From NCBI GenBank assembly GCA_905221605.1, contig CAJNDS010001680.1:197501-261500 (forward strand): DNA of 64,000 nucleotides, read 5' to 3'. Source of the stretch: Symbiodinium natans. Lineage: Eukaryota > Sar > Dinophyceae > Suessiales > Symbiodiniaceae. Position 1 is the first letter of the stretch. The number at the start of each line of letters is the position of its first letter. Of this stretch, positions 1 through 12,080 are shown in pieces. The notes below the pieces were generated by a model. That model saw only the letters and a program-made list of their open reading frames with translations, did no database searches and was not told where the DNA came from. The position numbers and the translations under genes were made by a program.

Positions 1-99
1 GGGTGGGGGGGTGGGGTGGGGGGGTGGGCGGGGGGGGGAACCGACACAGGGAATCTTCCCAGTTCGCATTGGTATGGGGTTCGGGCGTGTCTGGGGTAC

Positions 100-168
100 C
101 TACTTGAAGGTTCATTGGTAAGTAGGGTACTCCTAAACCCTACTTGTAAGTACCCATAAACTTCAAGC
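100..168. mobile_element. P1 hairpin element (short)
   Basis: Imperfect palindrome starting CTACTTGAAGGTTCAT and ending ATAAACTTCAAG. P1 consensus arms are CTACTTGGAGGTTCATGGG and its complement. Non-coding and non-autonomous. Confidence 0.6.
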
Positions 169-2096
169 GGCATGACACCGTGCGTAGTCCACACCGCCTT
201 CACCTGGTCACATGCAGAATAGAGCCTTAGTATGCCCTACATAACCCCCTATGTCTACCTGTTATAGTCCCTATATACCTAAGTAGCCCCTACATGAAGT
301 TCCCACTAGGGTATCTTCTAAAAGGGTCCCTCCTTTAGTCCCAAACCCTAAACCCTAAGCCCTAAGGTCCCTTGTAAGGGTCCCTCCTTTAGCCCGAAGC
401 CCTAAACCTGTACCTTCTCTAGCGCCGAAGGAACATCTGACCGTTTCTCGTTGGCACCTTTGCCTGAAAAGTTTTAGATCAACTTCGAGCGGCGTCCCTG
501 CATCTCGTGACTACAGGGTTCTTAAGGCGGGTTTAGGGTCTAGGGTTACAGGGGTTTTTAGGGGAGGGGGGGTTCAAGGGGCGATGCAACCCAAGGGTCC
601 CTAGTACTCCCCACAACTCCCCAAGGCTCCCTAAGGTTCTCTAGGTACCTGCCCCCTATGAACCCTCCCCGCCCTGAAGAACCCTATAACATGAGTTAGT
701 GTCAAGCAAGACAAGCTGAAGAGAACTTGTCGCCGACGCCTTTTGGAGTTTGTGTGGGGTGTAGGGTCTTGGGGACGTTGCTGTGAGCTAGACGAAGGCC
801 GTTTGAACACAACGCAGTTTCTGTTTGGCCTTTTGGCCTTGTCCGGAGCTTCGGCATCTTTTAACCTTGCGCGATGGCTCAAAACAATAAATTAGAAACC
901 CTGAAACATAGACCCCCAAAGCCCAAAAGCCAGAAAGCCTTAAACCCCAAACCCGAAACCCTCCCGCATTGGCGAAGTAGCCCCCAATGAGGGTTTCGGG
1001 TTTAGGGTTTAGGGCCTCTTTGTTGAGGGTTTAGGGATTAGGTTTAGGGTCCCAAGGACCATGCATCATGTTTAGGGTTTAGGGTTTAGAAATTTAGGGT
1101 TTAGGGTTCAGGCTTTAGGGTTTAGGGTGGCCAGTAGCCCTAAACCCTAAACCCCAATTTCAAAACGCAATAGCAGATCAGGATTTTTAGGGTTTCGGGT
1201 TTAGGGCCTGGCAACCATGAAGGCCGGTTGCAAAACGGGCTCAGGGCTATAGGGTTTTATTTTTAGGGTTTAGGGCTACTTGAAGGCTCATGAGTAGTTT
1301 TAAGTAGGATTCGGAGTACCCTAAGTAAAAGGCTACAACCGGTTGCCCTAGTTTGTTAAATCAAAACCCTGTAGTTTCGCTCCCACGGCCATCGCAATCT
1401 TTCTCATTCTGGCATCGAGACAACGCTGTTGCCGAAAACAGGCCCCGCCGAGTGCGTACTATAGCCTTAATATTTCGAATAGAGTTTCGAGGGGTATTGT
1501 CGTATAGCTACGTAGGGACCTTAGGGGGGTATCTGGGTCCTGGAGGAAGTGGGTGTTTAGTCAGGGGTGTGGAAAAAAGGGGCTTCGGGTTTGTAGCAAC
1601 TCTCCACAAGTCCTGCACCCCAAACCCCAAACCCTAAACGCTAAACCCTAAACCGCAGGAGCCCGCAGACCCCCGAAAGCTCACCGACAGCTAAAAACTG
1701 CACGAGCCAGTGTCATACATAATACATACCAATTTGGGAGTTTAGGTTTTAGGGTTTAGGGTTTAGGGTTTTTCCAGTTTCCCAAAATGGGGGGGGTACT
1801 CTTTTGGGGAGGGGTCCTTTAAGGGGATTTGGGGTATAACAATGGTAATGCATGCCAATGTGGGGGAGTTTCCAAAATAGTGGGTACCTTTTCTGGGTTT
1901 AGGGTTTAGAGTTTTCGGGTTTTGGGGCCTTAGTATAGGGGAGTTTCCCCAAACATCGGGGTACCTTGTTGGGGGGGGGGGGGGTCCGTTTTCAGGGGGT
2001 TCTATTTCTTTTCTGGGGTATCAACGGGTACCCCCTGTACGACTCTTGTTCTGACCCATTCCAATTCAAACCGGTAGGTCAGTCCCAAACCCTGAC

Positions 2097-2229
2097 CCCT
2101 ATACCCTAAACAATTAAACCCCAAACCCTTAACCCTTTAACCCAAAACCCTACACCCTAAAACCCTAAACCCTTAAACCCTTAAACCTGAAATCCCTAAA
2201 CCCTAAACCCTAAACCCTAAACCCTAAAC
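2097..2229 (-). repeat. Interstitial telomeric array, degenerate
   Basis: CCCTAAA units with many variants (CCCTTAA, CCCTGAA), ending in five clean units. Confidence 0.9.
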
Positions 2230-2444
2230 CCCTTAAGACCCCCTAGCCCTCAGGCCCTAAACCCTGGGACTTCGCCCCAAGGACGGCGCCTTGCTCGAGG
2301 TGGAGCGAGTCGCGGAGCGGTCTGCAGTCGAGGTGCGGCCGAAACCCTGCTTAGGGGTTAGGGTTTAGGGTTTAGGGTTTAGGGCAAGCAGGGTAAGTAT
2401 GGTTCGAAGGATCTGATGAGGAAGGTAGCTGTATTGCCGAAACT

Positions 2445-2546
2445 CTACTTGGAAGGTCCATGGTTAGTTAGGGTATGTATAAAAGATAACCTTAGGAAGG
2501 GTACTTATTCAAGCCCTACCTATAACCACCCATGAGCCTTCAAGTA
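2445..2546. mobile_element. P1 hairpin element
   Basis: Arms CTACTTGGAAGGTCCATGG and CCATGAGCCTTCAAGTA. A second P1 left arm starts immediately at 2,546, suggesting nested or adjacent copies. Confidence 0.65.
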
Positions 2547-2692
2547 CTTGGAAGGTCTGTGGTGTTTTTGCTTAAGTAGGGTTACTTGGACCCTTGCCAG
2601 GAGGGTAGCTATGTTTAGATACGGCTCTTACCTGGTTTCGCAAGCACACTCTGCTTAAATGACCCTAAACCCTAAACCGAAGTATTGGAGAA

Positions 2693-2752
2693 AGAGAGAG
2701 CGAGAGAGAGAGAGGGAGAGAGAGAACCAGATACAGAGAGAGAGAGAGCGCG
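2693..2752 (+). repeat. (GA)n microsatellite
   Basis: GAGA-rich tract with interruptions. Confidence 0.9.
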
Positions 2753-2771
2753 AAATAGGACCACTCGCGGA

Positions 2772-2903
2772 TGGTAGTTTCATGGTCCCTTAATATGGCC
2801 CCTTGCCTTTGGGTTTTCTAGGATATACAAGGGTTTAGGGTTTAGGGTTTAGGGAATACAAGGGGTCCCTATGTAAGTGCCCATATGAAGGGACCGTGTG
2901 ACG
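2772..2903. mobile_element. P6 hairpin element with telomeric insertion
   Basis: Left arm GGTAGTTTCATGGTCCCTTA; right part GAAGGGACCGTGTGAC. Three TTTAGGG units at 2,834-2,854 are flanked by ATACAAGGG on both sides. Confidence 0.7.
2834..2854 (+). repeat. Telomeric insertion flanked by 9-bp repeat
   Basis: Three TTTAGGG units between two copies of ATACAAGGG (2,825-2,833 and 2,856-2,864), inside a P6 element. Confidence 0.8.
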
Positions 2904-3189
2904 GACTTTAAGAAACGTCATACTTGCATACTGGTTCAGGGTTTAGGGTTCAGGGTTCGTCTCGTTGCAGAAATATAGGTAGTGGCTGTAGGTCTTCCCA
3001 TCTGCCTGCCGGAGTTGAACTCGCCGTATTCGCATGAATGTAGAACCCTTGTTCAGCCGGCACATGTGCCGTCAGCTTGCTGTCCATACTGGCCAGCTTG
3101 ATTTGACAACCAAGCTTTAATAGTTTCGGGTACACTTCCTTCAGCAATGCTGACGAGCTGTCGTTTCGACTCAAACAGTGCAACCACGG

Positions 3190-3252
3190 TTTAGGGTTTA
3201 GGGTTTAGGGTTTAGGGTTTAGCGTTTAGGGTTTAGGGTTTAGGGTTTAGGG
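3190..3252 (+). repeat. Interstitial telomeric array
   Basis: Nine TTTAGGG units, one variant (TTTAGCG). Confidence 0.95.
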
Positions 3253-4120
3253 TGCGCCGGCCGCTTTCTTGTTTGTGCTGCTTCAGCATTCGTCATCCCA
3301 GGCGCTTACGGCGGAGAGTGGTGGCCAAGCACCCAGTAAACCCCAAACCCCAAACCCCAAACCCTAAACCCTAAACCGCCAGTTTGTCACCAAAGCTTGA
3401 GGTTGCTTTCTGAGGTGGTACTCTTGAGACTGTGCTTGCAAACAAGACCACGGTTTCGGGTTTAGGGTTTAGGGTTGCCAATCCTTCCGGAACCACACGA
3501 AGGAACCCCAAAGCCCATGAGCCTCAACCCTAACCCTAAGGCTCGAAGGACACTTTTTTAAGGTTTCTGGGCACAAAGCCCTCATTACTAAAAGTTTTTG
3601 GGCGCCATGTTTTAAACCCTAAGGGTAACTCCCAGCCCAGAATCGTTGCAGTTGAAGCAACTTCAGGTTTGTAGGGGTTTAGGGTTTACGGTTTAGGGTT
3701 TAGGGTTTGGGGTTTAGGGGAATTGAGGCACGCATGCGAGAAGTACTTGAGAACACTATTGGTCTCCGCATCGCAACACCTTTGCTAAGGCTACGCCATC
3801 GACCCAGGTCGCTTGGAGGTGAAGTGCTCGAGCGCGCCTTTCGCTGCAAGAGGGTTTAGGGTTTAGGGTTTAGGGTTAGGGTTTAGGGTTTAGGGTTTAG
3901 GCTTCAGGGCTTCCTGCACCTTGTGGGCCCGAGCTTGAGGGAGAACAAACCCCTCCCATAGTGGTTTGTAGGGGTTTTGGGTTGCGGACCATCGCACAAC
4001 TCCATAATACTCCATATCTAACAGTCAGGAAGATGGTCCCCCCCCCCCCCCCCCCCCCCGCTTTGCAATTTCTGAGTATGTTGCAAGGACCTCTAAGCAT
4101 ACCCCATGAAGACCGTCATC

Positions 4121-4214
4121 TGTTCCCCCTTATACTGAGGGTCCTTAGTCGGCATTCTGGTACTATTATTGTAGTCCCTATTCAGGACTGTTAGTATAAG
4201 GGGGAGCATCCCAA
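4121..4214. mobile_element. P2 hairpin element
   Basis: P2 consensus arms are TTGGGATGTTCCCCCTTATA and its complement, with CAGTCCTTAATAGGG inside. Here TGTTCCCCCTTATACTGA pairs with TTAGTATAAGGGGGAGCA. Confidence 0.7.
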
Positions 4215-4486
4215 ACTGTCATCATTGTGTTTTTTTAAGGCGAAGAACCGGGATATGTCCATGGACCCTATGACCCTCGTCAGTTTTGGAGACGCCTCTC
4301 ACTCAGGTGCCACCGTATACTGGCGACCTGGGTGATGACAGCGTAAGGCCCACGCAACCCAGCAAAGCCCTAACCCTAAATCCTAAACCCTAGGGAGGTT
4401 GAGCGTATTCCTCCTTTGGCAAATGTCATGGGACTCTACCGATTGGAACCTAAGGTTTTTCCCTTGGGTTTGGGGACCCTTTTCAA

Positions 4487-4592
4487 CTACTATTTGCTTA
4501 AGACCCACCCAAGAAATAGATAATATTCTTCCATATAAGAGCAATATTTTAGCGATCATTTGTTCTTTTTGGGGCTTTTTCTGCAATAGTAG
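4487..4592. mobile_element. P3 hairpin element with TTCAA target duplication
   Basis: P3 consensus arms are CTACTATTTGCTTAAGAACC and its complement ending AAATAGTAG. Here CTACTATTTGCTTAAGACCC ... TGCAATAGTAG is flanked by TTCAA on both sides. Ends in TAG. Confidence 0.8.
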
Positions 4593-5003
4593 TTCAAGAT
4601 CCTGTAAAGGCAATATAAGGGGGGCATATTCGCAGCATATTAAGGGAACCTCTTAGGGGTACATCCTCAGGAGTCCAAGTCTGACTCCCTTGAGAGTTGA
4701 ACCCTTAACGGTTAAGGGTTTAGGGTTTAGGGTTTAGGTTTAGGGCCCCAAAATGAGAGAACCCTAAACTCTAAACCCTAAACCCTGCTTGAACCCTATC
4801 GCGGGTGGAGGACTGCAGGGATTGAGAACTTGAGGATCTTGGGGACTGGATGGCTCATCCACCCTGGATCCTGGTCGAGAATGAGGGAATCAGGTACTCT
4901 CAGACCCCCTATTATCATCATCATCAACATTGTTATTACTATTATTATTACAAGCCCTAGACCCTAAACCCTACCCCAAACCAAAAACCCTAAACCCTAC
5001 ACC

Positions 5004-5136
5004 CTACTTGAAGGTTCATGGGTAGTTTCAGGTAGTGCGATAAGTACCCTACGTGAGGTGAGAACCAGTCTGAATAATAATTGTTGCGTGTGCCCTACTT
5101 ATATTCCCACTTATAGTTACAGAAAACCTCCAAGTA
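5004..5136. mobile_element. P1 hairpin element
   Basis: Left arm CTACTTGAAGGTTCATGGG; right arm ACCTCCAAGTA. It lies directly beside telomeric units. Confidence 0.65.
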
Positions 5137-5447
5137 TTCTACTGGATCTTGGTCGGGAATGAGGGTGGCATCCTATAGAATCCCATAAAGGGTGTACGTA
5201 GGGTTTAGGGTGTTTATTGTTTAGAGGGATACACGTACGGAGAACCAGTAGGTTATCGTTTTTTTTTTGTTTTTTCGGCGGTTTGGAGATTTTCGGGGTT
5301 CAGGGCGTTTAGGTTTTTTTAGGGTTTTAGAGTCCAGGGTTAGGTGGGCCTTAAGGGTTTAGGGTTTCAGGGTTTTAGGGTTTGGGACTTAGGGGTTTCG
5401 CGGCAGGGGAGAGAGACAGAGAGAGAGGGGCATTTTCACTCAGCAGC

Positions 5448-5485
5448 AGAAGAAGAAGAAGAAGAAGAAGAGAAAGAAGAAGAAG
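5448..5485 (+). repeat. (GAA)n microsatellite
   Basis: GAA repeats with one AGA interruption. Confidence 0.9.
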
Positions 5486-5622
5486 AGACAGCGCCTGGCC
5501 TAGAAGGATGTTTCGCCCGCGATCCTTCAAAAATCAGCTTCGTCCTGCGAGCTGAGCACGAAGCCCGCCCTAATCCCTGAACCGTCTCAGCCCCTGTACT
5601 CTGAATTTCAGCTTGAAATTCT

Positions 5623-5783
5623 TTCTTGGAGGTTCATGGGTAGCTAGACAGGGGGGGGGGTATACATATATATATATATGTATATGTAACCCTGTATATG
5701 TAGGGTGACTTTAATTAGCTTGTTATAACCTTATTGAGGGCACTGATAACCCTACTCATAAGTACGCACGAGCCTTCAGTTAG
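5623..5783. mobile_element. P1 hairpin element with microsatellite
   Basis: Left arm TTCTTGGAGGTTCATGGG; right arm GAGCCTTCAGTTAG. A G-run and (TA)n tract sit in the middle. Confidence 0.5.
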
Positions 5784-6540
5784 CCCGAAAACCTGAACCC
5801 TGAACCCTGAACCCTAAACCCGAAACCCTAAACCTAAACCCTGAAGTGTTTTGATCCGTGCAACTCCCAAAAAGCCCCCCCCCCCCCATCTTGTGTACCT
5901 CCTTCGCCAAAGCCAGCCGAAGGCTCGACAAGCCGCGGCCTCAAAGAGGGTTTAGGGAGTTTAGGGGTCCAGCGGTTTTAGCGGTTTAGGGGGTTTAGGG
6001 TTTAGGGTTTGGGGCTGATGCTCTGAGTCTGGGTTCAAAAATAAGGGGTTTCGGGCTGCATCGGGTGTTTGGAGCATGTCGCCTTCCACGGGCTCTGGGC
6101 TCAAAGAGCTAGAGGCGCCAGGAGGTTCCTCGGTTGAGGGTTTAGGGTTTAGGGTTTAGGGAACAGGGAACAGGGTTTAGGGTTTAGGGTAAAACTAGTA
6201 TAAGCGGGTTGTAAATACACCAGGTTTAGGGTTTAGGGTACCCAGGCCCTAAATCCCTTTTGTTCGGGTTTAGGTAGCCCTTTTTAACCCAAAATGGCAC
6301 GCTTTTGAATTCCCGGGTTACTCGTTGGTCTAGATTGAGGAGATAAGGTCATGCCCAGTTTATAACGATAGCTACCCTCCATATAACCCCACTGATAACT
6401 CCTGCAAGCATGCCAGGCACCCTTTGTTTCTCTTGTAAAAGGATCCGAATGGGAACCCCAGACAGGCAACCCCAAGAAGATAGTAGGAACATAAAGAGAA
6501 TAGAAGTAGGTATCTTCCGGCTATATTCCGAATATTTGAG

Positions 6541-6692
6541 GGCAGTTTCATGGGTCCTTAATCTGTTCCCTTACCTTCGTTAAGGGGTTCTGATGTATGG
6601 GCCCTCAGTTTGTATAGGGTATATCAGGGGTATGTAAGGGCCACCCTTCTAAGGGCCTATACTAAGGGACCGTGCAACTACCCTAAGAAACC
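6541..6692. mobile_element. P6 hairpin element
   Basis: GGCAGTTTCATGGGTCCTTA pairs with CTAAGGGACCGTGCAACTACC. Interior includes GGTTCTGATGTATGGGCCC. Confidence 0.7.
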
Positions 6693-9465
6693 ATATCCCT
6701 GTGGTTCCCTGTTTGGGGTTTGATTTAAAAATCCCTTCGTCTTGGGCCTGGTGGGAGAGAGAGCCTTGGTCACATCCGGAAACCACCTTTCAGGTAGTGA
6801 GACCTGGCCCTGAAGACCCAAAAGCCCCTCTAAATCCTGAGCCCTACTTCAAACCATTGTTTATCCTCTGTGCTTTGCCTAGGTTTCGGAAAATTTCTTC
6901 GGCTATACTCAGGAAGAAGGGACTACACCTGGGAGGTTCAGGAAATCAAGCAGCCTAAACCCTAAACCCTAAACCCTAAACCCTAAACAATGGGGCCCCC
7001 AAGTCTGCTAAAGCTCTACAAAACGTGCCCCTAAGAGGCCGAAGCCTCCTCCCAATGCTACGTGTGCCCGGCACCCAGCCGTGGCGTGGGTTTTGGGGGC
7101 TTAGGGTTTAGGGTCCCTAAGGCTTAAGGGTTTAGGGTTTAGGGTTTAGGGTTTAGGGTCCCTAGACGATCTGGGTTGGGGTCCGGATTGTTGTCAGCCT
7201 GACTGTCTACAGTACAGCGCCGTGGCTCGAGACAGCCCTGAAAATGTGGTTGGTTCACAAAACTTACCTCATCGAATTCGGGCTCTGATGTCCAGGGCAC
7301 CCAGAAAAGGGACCCTTTCTCTGAGAACCGCCATGAACTGGCAAGCCGAAAAGGGGTGTGGCAGAAGGAAGGAAGGTTCCACATAACCGTAGCGGCTAGG
7401 GAGTTGTGTACCCTAGACAATCCCTTCAAAGGAACAAATGGGAAATTCATATTCCCAAACCCTAAACGCAATTCCTGGTAGGCTGCTGTTCCGTAAGGTT
7501 ACACGCACATGAATACCACTTTCACTTCTTGGTCACCTGCAGCGCCTTGATGGTAGGGGAGTGAAGGGTTTTTAAGCGTTTAGGTTAAAAAGACCCAACC
7601 CTATATAAGCCGGGATTTATTCAGCTTTCCCGCTATTGCACTGGTCGGAATAATTCCTCATGGTATTCCTTTATGGTCCCTACACAAGTATACTATAATC
7701 ATTACCCCCCAAAAGCAACTATTCTAATTATTAAGGCCCCTATAGTAGCGTGTCGGTCGTGCCTACGTCTTCTTTTGCGCTGCCCCTGCATGCGCCTCTC
7801 AGTTCCGTGGGCCTAGTTATGAATAGCATGGCTAGGGTTACCCTAAACCCTAAACTCTAAACCCTAAACCCTAAACCCTAAACCCCCTTAAACATCCTTG
7901 AGCTTCACTTCTCAGCCCGAAACTGCTTTGAGGCCCGCGTGACGAGCCGCTGGCCGGCCATCGACGAGCAGGGAGTGGCGGGGAGCCCTATAGACTTGTC
8001 TTTTGCGCTTAAGAGCGCCCTTTAGGGTTTTAGGGTTTTAGGGTTTAGGGTTTAGGGTTTAGGGTTTAGGGTTTAGGGTTTAGGGTTTAGAGCTATCAGG
8101 CCTTCTAGTCCCCAGAATCAATCCTGTAAAAAGTTTGTTCTCAAGGAGGTACAGGGTTTAGTTGTAGTTCCTGTTTTGGACATTTGGGGGGAGGATAATC
8201 ACATAGCTGAGTCTGGCTGAACCCCGAACCCCAAACCGCAGCTTCCTTATGATATTTCCCCAGACTGGCTTGAGACAGGGACTGTGACTCTAGGGACTAT
8301 AGGGATAGCACGTTCAGGGCAAGCGGCCTTAGGCTCTTAGGGGGTTTAGGGTTTAGGGTTTAGGGTTTTGGGTTTTGGGTTCATTCAAGAGAAAAGCCCA
8401 CACCTCCCCTGGGCAATGGTGTGTTAGAACGGTTCCTCTTGCCCAGCAGCCTCCAGACATCAAGTCCACAGCCTCAAGCATGAACGTGCATGCATAGCGT
8501 GTGCCGCTCCCAATCATTCCCCTAAACCCTAAACCCTAAACATCCCAAGCTCAGTGGCAGCCAAGGCTGCCGACCTTGAGTTCGCGCAAACCTCAGCTGA
8601 GCTTAGGGCTAAGGGTTTAGGGTTTCCGGTTTAGGGTTTAGGGTTTAGGGTCTATTTGAATATTCATCAGAGCAAGTTTTGTTATACGCTCTGTCATAAG
8701 TCGGATATGCAAAACCCTAGACCCTAAACCCTAATGCCTTTTTTTGTCATTCATCCCCACCCCTTGCAAAGAAGAGTGGAAAGTCCCATGGAATCCCAGA
8801 CCCTCTCACCTCTCACTTGGGGTGGCCTCCTTTGCCGCTTGAGGGTTCAGGGTTCGAGGTTTGAGGTTTAGGGCTTAGGGCTTAGGGCTTAGGGTTTAGG
8901 GTTTAGGGTTTAGGGCCCTATACACCTAAACCCTTTGCCCAAAGCCCCTGAGCTCGGACCGGCTCAACTCTAGCGTTTGGGGGTCCAATTAGGGTCAGGC
9001 GGCTCTCAATTCTGACGTCCATGCTTTGTGTGTTCCGTATATTCGATTCGACCACAGAGGGGCCGATGGCAAGGGGTGAAAGCAATGTGGCCAAGGCCAT
9101 CAGGGCCTTGAATCAATTCCTACCACCCTGCTGATGTGCCAAGGCCACTAGGCAACCCCGCCCTCAACCCCAAGACCCTAAACATGTTGAGGGTTTGGGG
9201 TTTAGCGCGCCCGTGTCAGTGGGTCACAGCTGTAGCGCTTGGAAACCCGAAAGCCCAAGGCCCCTGAAGGAAAGATGCCTTCGAGTTTTCAAGGGTCCCC
9301 AGTGAAAGGTTCGTCTCTGGTGCACAAATCTGGGCCTAAACCCTGTAGGGTTTAGGGTTTAGGGTGCAGGGTCCTAAGCTGCAAGATCGTTCTCCACTTC
9401 GACCGCTGTGTGAAAGCGACAAACCAAACTGTGCCGCAACCTCAGCGCCTTTTTGAGGGTCTTGC
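6693..9465. other. Telomeric mosaic, no gene supported
   Basis: Short telomeric blocks every 100-300 bp separated by unique sequence. An open frame on the minus strand at 7,139-7,471 begins and ends in telomeric units and is not convincing. Confidence 0.7.
8021..8091 (+). repeat. Interstitial telomeric array
   Basis: About ten TTTAGGG units, the first ones with an extra T. Confidence 0.95.
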
Positions 9466-9554
9466 CTACTTGGAGGTTGTTCAGTAGGGTGATATTTAGA
9501 TCCCTATTCAGGGTGCTTCAAACGCTGCTTACAACTACCCAATAACCTTCAAGT
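9466..9554. mobile_element. P1 hairpin element
   Basis: Arms CTACTTGGAGGTTGTTCAG and CCCAATAACCTTCAAGT. Confidence 0.6.
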
Positions 9555-10102
9555 CGGGTGCGATTAGGGCTACGAGGACTTGGGGGCTTGGAAGGCTCTT
9601 TGCAGCTGTTTGGGGTGCAGGGTGTTCAGTTTTTGAAGCAGCCTTCAGGTTTCGATATTAAAGCAAGTTCAGGGTTCAGGGGTTTAGTTCTATGCCAGGT
9701 GATGCAAGGAATCCGCGCTCTACAGGAGGTTGTTCCTGAAATGTCTTGGGTCCGTGTCTCTGTCGCCTTGCAGGCATGGACAAACAACCCAAGACCTCGT
9801 CCCCTGCTTTGGGCAGGGCCTCCATCATGATGACATAGCCTGTGCCACTGCTGTGAGGTGTCAATAAGGTAATACTATTAGTAAAGCTTCCGACTAAGCC
9901 GAACCCTAAACCCTGAACCCTGAACCCTAAACCCTCTGTTAAGCTACGTCCGCAGAGGCTAAAGCTGTCCGTGCTGCCGCGGGCTGCGGGGATCTCAGCC
10001 AACTCCCCGGCTCCATCTTCCCACCTGCAGCCTTCAAGAGTCAGGGTTGCAGTTGGTTTAGGGTTTAGGGTTTAGGGTTTAGGGTTTACTGTAGGGTTGA
10101 GG

Positions 10103-10219
10103 GTGAAGGTTCATGGGTAGTTCTAAGTCGGGTTATATGCACCCTAAATAAGGTCACAGCCACTGGTATTTAAATCGCTACCCGACTTAGAACCCCACTG
10201 CCCATGAACCTCCAAGTAG
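10103..10219. mobile_element. P1 hairpin element
   Basis: Arms GTGAAGGTTCATGGGTAG and GCCCATGAACCTCCAAGTAG, near-perfect complements. A telomeric block abuts each end. Confidence 0.7.
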
Positions 10220-10766
10220 CCCAAGTCAGACCCTAAACCCGAAACCCTAAACCCTAAACCCTAAACAGAGTGCAAGGGCGCTTGGGAAGCGCCTTTCCCT
10301 TGAAACATACGGGGGTTTCCCCCGGTCCTTCTTCTAAGGGAAGCCTGCTATTTTTTTGTTTTAGGGTTTCCTTATGTTCGTAAGCCCACATACATTGCCC
10401 TATAAAAGCCCATTGAAGCACCTAATTCCCATGTGGCCTTCATTTCACCTGAAACCCAAACCTGTGAGTCCATCATGCTAGGAGCCTCGGCTGGCGAACC
10501 TCTTGCACTAGCTCCTTGTGTAAGTTTACAGTTTTATGGTTTAGGGTTTAAGGTTTACGGTTCAGGGTTTAGGGTTTAGGGTTTAGGGTTCATGCAACGC
10601 ATGGCCGCGCAGGATGTGGAAGACGAGATCAACTTGCCGCACGGGACGAGTGATCTGTCCATCGCCCAGCGCATGAGAACGCTTGCCAATGGTTGGCCTT
10701 TTGGGATGGACTTATAAGTTGGTCCTTAGTATAGGGATTTTAGGTTTGGGGTTTAGGGGTTTAGGG

Positions 10767-10870
10767 TTGGGATGTTCCCCCTTTATACTAACAGCTCCTA
10801 AATGGGGGTTCTAGTACCCCCTTTTGTAATCCCGATTATAAGGACTGTTGGTAAAAGAGGGAACACTTGG
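10767..10870. mobile_element. P2 hairpin element
   Basis: TTGGGATGTTCCCCCTTTAT pairs with a right arm GGTAAAAGAGGGAACACTTGG. Confidence 0.7.
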
Positions 10871-11128
10871 CCAATGTTGGCCCCCTCATAACCCATGTGA
10901 CGCAAAATCCTACGAGTGGAATAAAGGAGATGGTCAGTTCTCAAAATTATGGTTCCTTTTGGGGGTATCCGTATTTATTCTAAGGCGCCTCTACTATCTA
11001 GGGTACCCAAAAAGGGATCATAGCTTAAAGAACCCAACACTTACGCAACACTAAGTTGCTGCGGGAAGGTTTGGTCTTCCAGGAACAGGTTAAGCCATCA
11101 CGGCTAAACCCTTGTTTACGGTTGAAGG

Positions 11129-11176
11129 TTTAGGGCTTAGGGTTTAGGGGCCCTAAACCCTAAACCCTAAACCCTA
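11129..11176. repeat. Head-to-head telomeric junction
   Basis: TTTAGGG units run directly into CCCTAAA units (junction TTTAGGGG/CCCTAAA at about 11,150), as at a telomere-telomere fusion. Confidence 0.8.
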
Positions 11177-11638
11177 TAGGGTCTGTAGGGTCCAGGGTCT
11201 ACGGCACAAAAACCTCCATGCCGGGCTGTAGTTCTGAGCTCGAAGAGTCTTCGGAAGTTAGGGGGAGCTCCTACAGCTAGATCCTGGGTTTCGGGTTTAG
11301 GGTTTTTAGGGTTTAGGGATGTACCTCGGGAACCCCAAAACTATTTTTTTCTGGTAGGTTCTTTGTATCAAGCCCCTTACATGATTCTCAGGTAACCTGC
11401 GAACAAGTAGGCTTTGCGCTCTTATGGCAAAGCAAAACCCTGAACCTGATTTGAGTCGCTTTGTGTGTAGGGTCCGGATTAAGGAGTTGAAGTTGTTAGA
11501 CCGTACCGGTTGTGATGTCAGAGGGTTAGTGTGATCAGCAACACACTTGTTGAGAACTCTATGTTCTCATTCAACAGACTGCACAGACGTGATCAGAAGG
11601 ACAACAGCCCTAAATCCCATGCCCGGTAAAATCTAGGA

Positions 11639-11740
11639 TGCCCAGTAGTACCCTTATTCCCTTTTTGGGGGGCTTAGGTTCCCTTATAAACCCCTTTAAG
11701 CAGAAAAGGGGCACCCTTTTTAAGCCTTGGTTACTGGGCA
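11639..11740. mobile_element. P5 hairpin element
   Basis: P5 arms read TGCCCAGTAGTACCC and TTGGTTACTGGGCA, with TTCCCTTATAAA(C/G) inside. Open frames on both strands here are by-products of the palindrome. Confidence 0.7.
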
Positions 11741-11917
11741 GCCTCGAAAATGAACTCATGAAAACCAGCCCTTTTCTGCTCAGCTGGAGCCTCTGCAAAG
11801 TCTGCCAAGCCCTGAACACCAAAAGCTCCGCAGGCTTCAAAGGCTACACACGTAAACCCTATGGAACCTAGAAGAGCCAATCCCTAAACCCCAAACTGTA
11901 AACCCTAAACTTTGACC

Positions 11918-12080
11918 CCATAAACCTTCTAAACCATGTCTAAACCCTCGACCCCTGAGAGCCAGAAGCTTAAGGCCGCAGGAGACCTTACTCTTAGACT
12001 TCAACCCCTAAACCTTCTAAACCATGTACATGTAAGCCTCTCCCGTTTGCGCCAGAAGCTTAAGGCCGAAGGAGACCCTG
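11918..12080 (+). repeat. Imperfect tandem duplication, ~86-91 bp unit
   Basis: CCTTCTAAACCATGT and GCCAGAAGCTTAAGGCCG each occur twice in the same order. Confidence 0.75.

Larger units (their letters stand above)
1..2444. other. Telomeric mosaic, no gene seen
   Basis: A G-rich tract at 1-38, one short P1 element and many 1-5 unit telomeric blocks in both orientations, with P8-like GGGTACC(T)TT segments at 1.77-2.03 kb. Open frames at 631-882 and 1,353-1,637 have no supporting features. Confidence 0.8.
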
